Positions 1-5,337 are shown, counted from the first letter of the stretch. The stretch is 5,398 bases of DNA from Rubrobacteraceae bacterium (GCA_029240775.1 JARDZQ010000155.1:1-5398); one strand, 5' to 3'. The notes: generated by a model from the letters alone, not told the origin. Program-made: numbers and translations.

Positions 1-312
1 GCGAACCTCCTGCTCGCGGCGAAGTTCGGCGTCCCGGTCTGCCCGCACGCCGGCGGCGTGGGCCTGTGCGAGTACGTCCAGCACCTCTCCATCTTCGACT
101 ACATAGCGGTGAGTGCCTCGCTGGAAGACCGCATCCTGGAGTACGTCGATCATCTGCACGAGCACTTCCTGGACCCCGTGAGGATCAGAGACGGCCGCTA
201 CGTGCCGCCCGAGCGCCCCGGCTACTCCATCGAGATGTACCCCGAGTCTCTGGAGACTCACGAGTTCCCCACGGGCAGCGCCTGGGCCGTCAGAGAAAGG
301 AGCACCACTTGA
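1..312 (+). CDS. L-fuconate dehydratase-like enolase-superfamily enzyme, C-terminal part
   Basis: The frame is open from the first base and ends at TGA 310-312, giving the last 103 residues; the full family length is about 430-440, so the N-terminal three quarters lie upstream. The visible part matches the end of the (beta/alpha)7-beta barrel and capping region of L-fuconate dehydratases (mandelate racemase subgroup). It has a PHAGGVGLCE stretch at residues 15-24, where the His is the expected general acid/base, then VQHL, an EDR..E segment (residues 42-47), and a DHLHEHFLDPVRI block (51-63). The family dehydrates L-fuconate to 2-keto-3-deoxy-L-fuconate in the cytoplasm, using Mg2+. The Lys base and the three metal-binding acidic residues are outside the window and cannot be checked. 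The stop overlaps the start of the next gene, so the two are probably translated together. A related sugar-acid dehydratase with another substrate is the main alternative. Confidence 0.85.
   Translation, partial: ANLLLAAKFGVPVCPHAGGVGLCEYVQHLSIFDYIAVSASLEDRILEYVDHLHEHFLDPVRIRDGRYVPPERPGYSIEMYPESLETHEFPTGSAWAVRERSTT
298..302 (+). promoter_or_regulatory. Ribosome binding site fixing the TTG start of the SDR gene
   Basis: AGGAG, within AGAAAGGAG at 294-302, sits 6 nt before TTG 309. It is the only good Shine-Dalgarno near the start of SDR homology. The same frame is open much further upstream (to about 66), but that part lies inside the dehydratase gene and carries no SDR similarity, so TTG 309 is preferred. 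Confidence 0.75.
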
Positions 313-1022
313 ACGGCAGGGTAGCCGCGGTCCTGGGCGTCGGTCCCGGTCTCGGGGCGTCGGTCGCCCATCGCTTCGCCCGCGAGGGCTTCGCGGTGGC
401 GCTCATGGCGCGCAGCGACGAGAGCGTCGCGGGGGCGCGGGAAGAGATCGAGGGCGATGGCGGCACGGCGCTACCCGTCTCCATCGACGCCACGGACCCG
501 GTCTCAGTTGCATCCGCCTTCGAGACTATACGCGCCGACCTCGACGACCCCGAGGTCTTCGTCTACAACGCCGGCGCCTTCGAGATGGGTGGGATACTGG
601 AGATAGAGCCCGAGAGGTTCGACGAGTGCTTCAGGGCCAACTGCGCGGGCGCCTTCTACGCCGCGAGGCAGGTCCTGCCGGCGATGGTCGAGAGGGGGTG
701 CGGGACTATTCTGCTCACCGGCGCGACGGCGGCGTTGCGGGGCTCGGCCCGGTTCTCAGCGCTCGCGGTGGGCAAGTTCGGCTTGAGGGCGCTGGCCCAG
801 TCCATGGCGCGCGAGTTCGGACCGCAGGGGGTGCACGTGGCGCACGTCATCATCGACGGCCAGATCAACACCCCCAGGGTGCGCGGGAGGTACCCAGATC
901 GCGAGGAGCACACTATGCTCTCTTCCGACGCCATAGCAGAGACCTACTGGCAGCTCCACTCCCAGGACCCGACCGCCTGGACGCTGGAGCTCGACCTGCG
1001 CCCCTCAGTGGAGAGGTTCTGA
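309..1022 (+). CDS. SDR-fold protein lacking the catalytic Tyr (possible pseudo-oxidoreductase)
   Basis: A 237-residue protein with the short-chain dehydrogenase/reductase Rossmann fold. The cofactor loop GVGPGLG is at residues 10-16 (GxxxGxG spacing), a YNAG motif at 86-89 stands for the usual NNAG, and the helix Asn is N111 in RANCAG. Around the active site, Lys156 is kept in VGKFGLRAL, but the position four residues earlier, normally Tyr, is Leu152, and the region expected to hold the catalytic Ser reads TGATAAL (137-143). A distinctive AHVIIDG segment (178-184) and an ELDLRP C-terminus resemble a bacterial SDR group that, as I recall, also departs from YxxxK, so this may be a family trait and not decay. 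The TTG start overlaps the dehydratase stop by 4 nt. That position would suit a 2-keto-3-deoxy-L-fuconate dehydrogenase, but the missing Tyr argues against a standard dehydrogenase. Fold is certain; substrate and activity are unknown. Confidence 0.85.
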   Translation: MNGRVAAVLGVGPGLGASVAHRFAREGFAVALMARSDESVAGAREEIEGDGGTALPVSIDATDPVSVASAFETIRADLDDPEVFVYNAGAFEMGGILEIEPERFDECFRANCAGAFYAARQVLPAMVERGCGTILLTGATAALRGSARFSALAVGKFGLRALAQSMAREFGPQGVHVAHVIIDGQINTPRVRGRYPDREEHTMLSSDAIAETYWQLHSQDPTAWTLELDLRPSVERF

Positions 1023-1040
1023 GCCTCTGGTCGAGGAACC
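1015..1040. terminator. Weak hairpin between convergent genes
   Basis: GGTT (1015-1018) pairs with AACC (1037-1040), and CCTC (1024-1027) pairs with GAGG (1033-1036), giving an interrupted 8-bp stem. It lies over the SDR stop codon, just before the convergent gatD stop at 1059. There is no T-run on either side, so intrinsic termination is doubtful. The 36-nt gap contains nothing else I recognise. Confidence 0.2.
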
Positions 1041-1058
1041 GTAGCGCCCGGCGACCCT

Positions 1059-1808
1059 CTACCCGTGCCTGACCCTGTTCGCGACGGACTCGAAGGCGAC
1101 CCTCTCGGCCGCGTCGTCGAGGGGCTCGAGCTCGAAGGCGTCGTCCACGCGTCTCAGGGCGTTCAGCATGAGCTGGTCTGTGAGCCAGGGGTTCTTGGGC
1201 AGGAGTGAGCCGTGCAGGTAGGTGCCGTAGGCGTTGAGGCGCCGGGCGCCCTCGGTGCCGTCCTTGCCGTTGTTGCCGAAACCGACGACCGCCTCGCCTA
1301 GAGGCTCGACGCCAGCGCCCAGGTAGGTGCGGCCGCCGTGGTTCTCGAAGCCGACGATCTCACGCCACCGGTCGTCCTCGGGGCCGCGGACGCGTACAAG
1401 GACGTTCCCGATCAGGCGCTCCTCATCGGGCTTGCGCGGCTCGGTGTGCAGGTCGAAGACGCCGACACCGGGGAGCTTCTCGCCCTCGGGTGTCTCGTAG
1501 TAGTGGCCCATGAGCTGGTAGCCGCCGCAGACCCCGAGGACGACGCCCCCATCCTCGACGATGGCCCGCAGATCCGCACCCTTCTTGCCGGCGAGGTCCT
1601 CGACGAGGAGCGTCTGCTCCCTGTCCTGCCCGCCGCCGAAGAGGAAGAGGTCGCAGCCGGTCGGTTTTATGGGCTCCCCAAGGCCCACGTCTACGACCTC
1701 GACCGGGATGCCGCGCCACTCGCAGCGCTTCTTTATGGAGATGACATTTCCGCGGTCGCCGTAGAGGTTCATCATGTCGGCGTAGAGGTGATGAATGGTG
1801 AGTTTCAT
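1059..1808 (-). CDS. gatD: Lipid II isoglutaminyl synthase, glutamine amidotransferase subunit GatD
   Basis: A 249-residue class I glutamine amidotransferase of the CobB/CobQ-like type. It releases ammonia from glutamine and passes it to MurT, which amidates the alpha-carboxyl of D-Glu in lipid II to D-isoglutamine on the cytoplasmic face of the membrane. Visible marks are an N-terminal MNLYGDRGN block (residues 13-21), FGGGQDREQ (57-65), the nucleophile elbow GVCGGYQLMG (92-101) with Cys94, FENHGGRTYLG (154-164), and the His of YLHGS (His199). Cys94 has the same number as the catalytic Cys reported for Staphylococcus aureus GatD. Length is normal for the family. The ATG start is supported by the conserved KLTIHHLYAD N-terminus and a close GGGAGGA. 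It lies downstream of murT on the same strand, 102 nt away. CobQ/cobyric acid synthase is unlikely because the protein is short and sits next to murT. Confidence 0.95.
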   Translation of the reverse strand: MKLTIHHLYADMMNLYGDRGNVISIKKRCEWRGIPVEVVDVGLGEPIKPTGCDLFLFGGGQDREQTLLVEDLAGKKGADLRAIVEDGGVVLGVCGGYQLMGHYYETPEGEKLPGVGVFDLHTEPRKPDEERLIGNVLVRVRGPEDDRWREIVGFENHGGRTYLGAGVEPLGEAVVGFGNNGKDGTEGARRLNAYGTYLHGSLLPKNPWLTDQLMLNALRRVDDAFELEPLDDAAERVAFESVANRVRHG

Positions 1809-1810
1809 GC

Positions 1811-1817
1811 TCCTCCC
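1811..1817 (-). promoter_or_regulatory. Ribosome binding site of gatD
   Basis: On the - strand GGGAGGA precedes the ATG at 1808-1806 with only two bases between. The SD is strong but unusually close. It gives gatD its own translation start instead of coupling to the murT stop about 100 nt upstream. Confidence 0.6.
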
Positions 1818-1865
1818 TTCGGTCGTCGCAGTACGCTCAGGCTTCGCAGGCTCTCAGCACGCTTC

Positions 1866-1895
1866 GGCCTTAAAAAGGCCTCGCTTTCAGCCTTT
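1866..1895 (-). other. Overlapping alternative hairpins in the murT-gatD spacer
   Basis: Read on the - strand, the 102-nt spacer (1910 to 1809) holds two inverted repeats that share bases. Hairpin A pairs AAAGGC (1895-1890) with GCCTTT (1879-1874) over a 10-nt loop, followed by more T residues. Hairpin B pairs GGCCTT (1880-1875) with AAGGCC (1871-1866) over a 3-nt loop. Since 1879-1875 is used by both, only one can form. A TCAGC/GCTGA pair can close the whole region from outside. Hairpin A ends in a short T-rich run, so it might terminate or slow transcription between the two genes. The inverted repeats are seen directly; regulatory function is inference. Confidence 0.4.
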
Positions 1896-1910
1896 CTGTG
1901 CGCTGACAAG

Positions 1911-3329
1911 CTAATCTTCCCAGAACGGATGCGTGTAGCCGAGCTCGCTCAAGGTCTTGCGAATCTCGAGCATCGCTGTGTAGGTCGGCAGGACGTAGAG
2001 GGTCTCCCCGGGCGGCGTGGCCTCCAGGGCCGTCTTCAAGGCCTCCTCGAGGTCGGGGATAACGGCGCCTACGGGGAGGTCGGCGTACTTGAGGCGCACG
2101 GCCATGTCCTCGGCCCTGGTACCGGTGACCGTAAACGGGGAGGCGCCCTTGGTCCGGCCCTCGAGTCGGGCGTCGGCGAGCATCTCGAAGTCCACGTCCC
2201 AGAGCCACGAGACGTCGCGGCCGTCGGCGTGGTTGTCGTTTATGGCTATGAGGACGTGGCGGGCGTCATCGCTCGCGACGAAGGTGCGCAGGATCTCGTT
2301 GAAGCCGACGGGGTTCTTTATGAGGAGCAGGAAAGCCTCCCTGTCCCCCGCCTTCACCCGCTCGACCCGCCCGAACGCCCCGCCGAACTCGCGCAGGGCG
2401 CGCGAGATGTGCTCGAGCCCGACCCCCGCTTCGGCGGCGACCGCGGCCGCCGCCAGGGCGTTGTAGACGTTGTAGAGCCCGGGCAGGTTGAGGCGGACCT
2501 CCGTCTCCCCGCCCGGGGCCTGGAGCACGAAGTCTACCCCGCGCGCCCCATCCAGGCGCACCCGGCTCGCCCGGTACGCGAGAACGGGACGCCCGAAGGG
2601 GCACCCGGGGCAGTCGTAGACGCCGACGTGTCCCATGTAGACGGCGTCGTAGTGGAGCGCCGTCCCGCAGAGAGGGCAGTCTTTGGAGTCGGCTATGTGC
2701 TGCAGGCGGCCGGTGTCGAGGGCGGGCTCGTCCACCCCGTAGTAGACAGGTTTTCCGGCCGAGCGCCCGAGGCTCGCGACCAGCGGGTCGTCGGCGTTCA
2801 GGACAACGGAGCCGTTCTCGGGCAGGTCTTCGAAGGCCGAGGAGATCACCTTGCCGGTGTAGGCGAGCTCGCCGTAGCGGTCGAGCTGGTCGCGGAAGAG
2901 GTTCAGGACCGCCAGTATCTGGAGGTCCGCCTCCGCCGCGACCTTCGGGACGCTCGCCTCGTCCACCTCGAAGAGCCCCATCTCGGAGGCGGGTTCTCCG
3001 AACAGGTCCGAATCCAAGACTAGCGCGGCCGTAACCCCCGTGACCAGGTTCGCCCCCGTCGAGTTATTCACGGCGCGCACGCCTGCGGTCTGCAGGATCC
3101 TGGAGATCATACGGGTGGTGGTCGTCTTCCCGTTGGTGCCGGTGATCGCCGCCGACCCGAGGGGGAGCCTCCGCGAGAGCTCCGTGAGCACGCCAGGGTC
3201 CACCCTCCGCGCCACGACCCCGGGCACGGTAGATCCCCCGCCCCTCCCGAGCGTCCTGCTCGCGAGCCGCGCCATGCGAGCCGCTGCTACGGCCGCAAAG
3301 AGGCGCGCGCTGTCGAAGGGCTTGCTCAC
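1911..3329 (-). CDS. murT: Lipid II isoglutaminyl synthase, Mur-ligase-like subunit MurT
   Basis: A 472-residue MurT. It uses ATP to activate the D-Glu carboxyl of lipid II and accepts ammonia from GatD. From a GTG start, the N-terminal segment has GRGGG (residues 29-33). The P-loop TGTNGKTTTT is at 64-73, the Mur middle-domain EVDEA at 121-125, and NLFRDQLDRYGE at 143-154. A four-Cys zinc ribbon (Cys218, Cys221, Cys240, Cys243), typical of MurT and absent from MurC-F, interrupts the middle domain. NVYNALAA (287-294) is followed by the C-terminal DUF1727 domain with DNHADGRDVSWLWDVDFE at 365-382, the Asp-rich block thought to contribute to the GatD active site. The end (TYTAMLEIR...) is also typical. 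Start choice: GTG 3329, or TTG 3332 one codon earlier; neither has a Shine-Dalgarno. The frame stays open to TTG 3389, but those residues would lie over the -10 box and do not resemble MurT. Confidence 0.95.
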   Translation of the reverse strand: MSKPFDSARLFAAVAAARMARLASRTLGRGGGSTVPGVVARRVDPGVLTELSRRLPLGSAAITGTNGKTTTTRMISRILQTAGVRAVNNSTGANLVTGVTAALVLDSDLFGEPASEMGLFEVDEASVPKVAAEADLQILAVLNLFRDQLDRYGELAYTGKVISSAFEDLPENGSVVLNADDPLVASLGRSAGKPVYYGVDEPALDTGRLQHIADSKDCPLCGTALHYDAVYMGHVGVYDCPGCPFGRPVLAYRASRVRLDGARGVDFVLQAPGGETEVRLNLPGLYNVYNALAAAAVAAEAGVGLEHISRALREFGGAFGRVERVKAGDREAFLLLIKNPVGFNEILRTFVASDDARHVLIAINDNHADGRDVSWLWDVDFEMLADARLEGRTKGASPFTVTGTRAEDMAVRLKYADLPVGAVIPDLEEALKTALEATPPGETLYVLPTYTAMLEIRKTLSELGYTHPFWED

Positions 3330-3338
3330 CAAGAGAAG

Positions 3339-3344
3339 ATTATA
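3339..3344 (-). promoter_or_regulatory. Putative -10 box for murT-gatD, leaderless type
   Basis: An exact TATAAT on the - strand (3344 to 3339). It lies 6 nt before TTG 3332 and 9 nt before GTG 3329, so the predicted transcription start falls on or next to the start codon. No Shine-Dalgarno is present. The -35 region at normal spacing (TCAATG, 17-nt spacer) is poor. Leaderless mRNAs are common in Actinobacteria, which makes this layout plausible. Confidence 0.5.
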
Positions 3345-3430
3345 TCCGGCAGCACAAGGTCCATTGAGATGGAACTCTCGCAACCGCAAAACCTAGCCGT
3401 TCGGCCGGGTCTCTTTCGCAGATGGTGCGG

Positions 3431-3437
3431 TAAAAAT
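3431..3437 (+). promoter_or_regulatory. Putative -10-like AT tract for the HtrA-like gene
   Basis: TAAAAAT is the only AT-only run close to the ATG at 3443. Taken as a degenerate -10 (TAAAAA, 3431-3436), it would place the transcription start at the A of the ATG. No Shine-Dalgarno precedes the ATG. No convincing -35 is visible. Weaker than the TATAAT on the opposite strand. Confidence 0.35.
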
Positions 3438-3442
3438 AGCCT

Positions 3443-4423
3443 ATGGATATCTTCGAGAACCTCTCCGCGAGCTCCCGGGCGGAGCAGGACGCTCTCGACG
3501 CGTATTCGCGCGCGGTCCGGGAGGTGACCGAGAGGCTCGAGCCTGCGGTCATCTCGGTCGGGCTCAGAGACGGCAGGGGCGGCGGGAGCGGGGTGGTGCT
3601 AGGGACGAAAGACGGATCGGCTACGGCCGTCACCAACGCCCACGTGGTGCGGGGTTTGAGGAGGGCGGGAGGACGGAGGGGCAACCCCGGCGGCATCGAG
3701 GTGACGCTCCCGGGCGGGTCTCCGGTCCCGGCGGAGGTGCTGGGGGACGACCCGCCGAGCGACCTGGCGGTGGTGCGCTTCGCGCCCGAGGAGGAGCCCA
3801 CGACCGCCACGCTCGGGGACGCCGGGAACCTCGTCGTCGGCCAGCTCGTCGTCGCCATCGGCAACCCTTTAGGTTTCCAGCGCAGCGTCACGGCCGGGGT
3901 CGTCAGCGCGCTCGGGCGCTCCATAAGGGGCGAGAGCGGGCGCCTCATCGAGAACGTCATCCAGACGGACGCGGCGATCAACCCCGGCAACTCAGGCGGT
4001 CCGCTCGCAGACACCTCGGGGCGCGTCGTCGGGATAAACACCGCGATCATCGGCGGCGCCCAGGGGATAGGCTTTGCCATTCCGGTCTCGAACACGTTCC
4101 GGCGCGTGGTATTCACCCTCGTCACGGAGGGCCGGGTGCGCCGCGCCTACCTCGGGGTGGTCGTCGCGAGCCGCCCGGAGAGGGACGACTTCGAGGGCGG
4201 CGCCGGCGTCGAGAGCGTCGCACCGAACAGCCCCGCCGAGAGGGCGGGAGTGAGGCCCCAGGACGTCATCGTAGGCTTCGGCGACACGCCCGTGCGCTCC
4301 AACGACGACCTCCTGAGCATGCTCGACGAGTCGGCCATCGGACGCGACGCCGAACTCAAAGTGTTGCGGGGAGGTAAGGAACGGACCCTGAAGGTTCGCC
4401 CGCAAGAGCTCCCGGCAGAATAG
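3443..4423 (+). CDS. HtrA/DegP-like S1C serine protease with one PDZ domain, no visible export signal
   Basis: A 326-residue trypsin-fold protease of the HtrA family, which degrades or chaperones misfolded proteins. The triad is complete: His67 in TNAHVV, Asp107 in SDLAVV, and Ser184 in GNSGGP, with the usual QTDAAINPGNSGGPL context (174-188) and the VAIGNPLGF and VTAGVVSALGR blocks (137-159). A single PDZ domain covers about 235-322, starting at AYLGVVV and including SPAERAGVRPQDVI. The first 30 residues (MDIFENLSASSRAEQDALDAY) are polar and charged. No signal peptide, transmembrane segment or long linker is visible, unlike most HtrA proteins, which are periplasmic or membrane-anchored. The ATG lacks a Shine-Dalgarno and may be read from a leaderless mRNA; no better upstream start is seen. 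It is divergent from murT and probably monocistronic. Family is certain; cytoplasmic location is inferred. Confidence 0.95.
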   Translation: MDIFENLSASSRAEQDALDAYSRAVREVTERLEPAVISVGLRDGRGGGSGVVLGTKDGSATAVTNAHVVRGLRRAGGRRGNPGGIEVTLPGGSPVPAEVLGDDPPSDLAVVRFAPEEEPTTATLGDAGNLVVGQLVVAIGNPLGFQRSVTAGVVSALGRSIRGESGRLIENVIQTDAAINPGNSGGPLADTSGRVVGINTAIIGGAQGIGFAIPVSNTFRRVVFTLVTEGRVRRAYLGVVVASRPERDDFEGGAGVESVAPNSPAERAGVRPQDVIVGFGDTPVRSNDDLLSMLDESAIGRDAELKVLRGGKERTLKVRPQELPAE

Positions 4424-4439
4424 CTGTCGGCCGTCAGCT
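4422..4439. repeat. 18-bp near-perfect palindrome at the protease stop codon
   Basis: AGCTGTCGGCCGTCAGCT reads the same on both strands except for one T:T pair. It overlaps the TAG stop of the HtrA-like gene by two bases. As RNA it would form a 5-bp stem with an 8-nt loop, followed by TTTCAG. It could be a weak terminator, a dyad binding site, or the end of an interspersed repeat. Confidence 0.5.
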
Positions 4440-4570
4440 TTCAGTAGTTAGCAGGGGGTTGACAGTGCGGCTCTCTAGCGAAAGCGCTACCATCGGCGAT
4501 AGTAGCAGTAGCTTCGCCATGCGAGGCAAGGGCTGATAGTTGACCGCTATCAAGCTGATAGCTGCCGACC
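4440..4570 (+). repeat. Repeat- and hairpin-rich intergenic region
   Basis: No gene is visible in this spacer, but it is unusually structured. Items in order: an isolated TTGACA (4459-4464); TAGCG/CGCTA (4476-4489, 4-nt loop); GGCGA (4495-4499) with TCGCC (4514-4518); a tandem AGTAGC x2 (4501-4512); GCTGATAG twice (4532-4539 and 4554-4561), with CTATCA (4547-4552) between, able to pair with either copy. The second pairing gives a 7-bp GCTATCA/TGATAGC stem with a 3-nt loop, just upstream of the ribosome binding site. GCCGAC at 4564-4569 is the inverse of GTCGGC at 4426-4431, so the outer ends are loosely inverted. It may be a small interspersed element or a structured leader; I cannot decide from one copy. 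Confidence 0.45.
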
Positions 4571-4579
4571 GGAGGGAGG
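4571..4579 (+). promoter_or_regulatory. Double ribosome binding site of the HMA-like gene
   Basis: GGAGGGAGG contains two overlapping GGAGG cores, 8 and 4 nt before ATG 4584. It is the strongest Shine-Dalgarno in the window and fixes the start of the small gene. Confidence 0.8.
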
Positions 4580-4583
4580 CAAA

Positions 4584-4820
4584 ATGCCTGACGTGACGCT
4601 GGTGGTGCGGGAACTTTCTGGTGCGGAGGACGCCGAGCGTCTGGAGCGGGCCCTCGGGCGCCTCGCCTTCGTGGAGCTTGTGAACGTGGACCCGGAGAAG
4701 GGGCTCGTCGCCGTCTCCTACGAAGGCGGGCAGACGGAGCTGGAGAGGATCGAGACCGCCATCGAGGAAGCCGGCCATGACTTCGAGCGCTCCCCCGGGG
4801 CGGACCACATCGCGGACTGA
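4584..4820 (+). CDS. Small HMA-fold (CopZ-like) protein without the CxxC metal site
   Basis: A 78-residue protein that aligns without gaps to the heavy-metal-associated domain of CopZ-type chaperones across its core: VTLVVREL strand, helix from about 15 to 27, VELVNVDPEKGLVAVSY strand pair (34-50), helix ELERIETAIEEAG (54-66), then HDFE. The metal loop, normally MxCxxC, reads LSGAED at 11-16, so both cysteines are replaced (Gly13, Asp16), and the protein contains no Cys at all. It cannot bind Cu(I) or Zn(II) in the standard way. The strong Shine-Dalgarno, intact frame and normal codon use suggest a working gene. It might keep a protein-protein or regulatory role, or bind another ligand; that is speculation. 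Its 3' end is overlapped by the downstream acetyltransferase gene, suggesting co-expression. Fold assignment is likely, function unknown. Confidence 0.75.
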   Translation: MPDVTLVVRELSGAEDAERLERALGRLAFVELVNVDPEKGLVAVSYEGGQTELERIETAIEEAGHDFERSPGADHIAD

Positions 4821-5337
4821 GAAGCCTTTGGAGGCCCTCCGCACTGAGCGGCTCGTGCTGGTGGCGCTCACACCCGAGCTCGCGCGGGCGGCCTTGGAGG
4901 ACAGGGCGAAGCTGGGGCGGATGATCGGGGCTCAGGTACCGGAGAGTTGGCCCGGCGCGGACTTCGCCAGGATGCTGCCGCGCCTCGCAGAAGGCGTGGA
5001 GCAGACCTCATCCGGGGCCGAACCGACCCGCCTCGCCGTCCACGCGGCGGACGAGATGCTCATCGGGGAGACGGGCTTCCACGGTCCGCCCAACGGACGG
5101 GGGACGATCGAAGTCGGCTACAGCATCATCCCGGCCTACCGCGGGCGGGGATTCGCCACCGAGGCGACGCGGGCCCTGATCGGGGCGGCCCTTGCCCGTC
5201 CCGAAATACGCCGCATCACAGCCGAGTGCCTCGACGACAACCCCGCCTCGCTGCGGGTGCTCGAGAAGCTCGGGATGCGCTACATAGGCTCCGCGGGCGG
5301 GACTCTGCGCTTCGAGCTACGAGATAAGAAACAGTAA
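4777..5337 (+). CDS. GNAT-family N-acetyltransferase, RimJ/RimL-like
   Basis: A 186-residue acetyltransferase that transfers acetyl from acetyl-CoA to an amino group. The N-terminal ALRTERLVLVALTPE block (residues 19-33) is typical of the RimJ/RimL type. Next come IGETGFHG (94-101) and IEVGYSIIPAYRGRGFATEA (109-128), with the acetyl-CoA pyrophosphate loop RGRGFA. The end has the family's LDDNPASLRVLEKLGM (about 150-165). Substrate is not predictable; these proteins act on ribosomal protein N-termini, peptides or small amines. ATG 4777 is chosen because GAGGAAG at 4764-4770 gives a well-spaced ribosome binding site, although it places 44 nt inside the preceding gene in another frame. TTG 4828 (169 residues) is the alternative: it lies closer to the conserved N-terminus but has no Shine-Dalgarno. 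Confidence 0.9.
   Translation: MTSSAPPGRTTSRTEKPLEALRTERLVLVALTPELARAALEDRAKLGRMIGAQVPESWPGADFARMLPRLAEGVEQTSSGAEPTRLAVHAADEMLIGETGFHGPPNGRGTIEVGYSIIPAYRGRGFATEATRALIGAALARPEIRRITAECLDDNPASLRVLEKLGMRYIGSAGGTLRFELRDKKQ

Noticed and set aside
66..308. An 81-residue N-terminal extension of the SDR
   Set aside because: It is read through the dehydratase gene in another frame, is Arg/Pro-rich without homology, and the ribosome binding site at 298-302 serves TTG 309.
1338..3023. A 561-codon open frame on the + strand, antisense to gatD and murT
   Set aside because: It lies opposite two certain genes whose GC-rich third positions suppress stop codons in this frame. Its translation has no recognisable domain, is rich in Val, Glu, Gly and Arg, and crosses the murT-gatD spacer.
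3330..3389. A 20-residue N-terminal extension of MurT from TTG 3389
   Set aside because: It would place the exact TATAAT inside the coding region, has no ribosome binding site, and does not resemble MurT N-termini.
3340..4125. A 261-codon open frame on the - strand, antisense to the HtrA-like protease
   Set aside because: The translation is Ser/Thr/Pro-rich low complexity, mirroring the Gly/Val/Ala codons of the protease on the other strand. No domain or ribosome binding site is seen.
4459..4464. TTGACA as a -35 box for the HMA-like gene
   Set aside because: The hexamer is a consensus match, but at 16-18 nt spacing the next bases are AAAGCG, AAGCGC or AGCGCT, none like a -10. TACCAT occurs only after a 23-nt spacer.
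4434..4871. A 145-codon open frame on the - strand over the HMA-like gene and its leader
   Set aside because: It is opposite a gene with a strong ribosome binding site and recognisable fold, it runs through the repeat-rich spacer, and it shows no domain.
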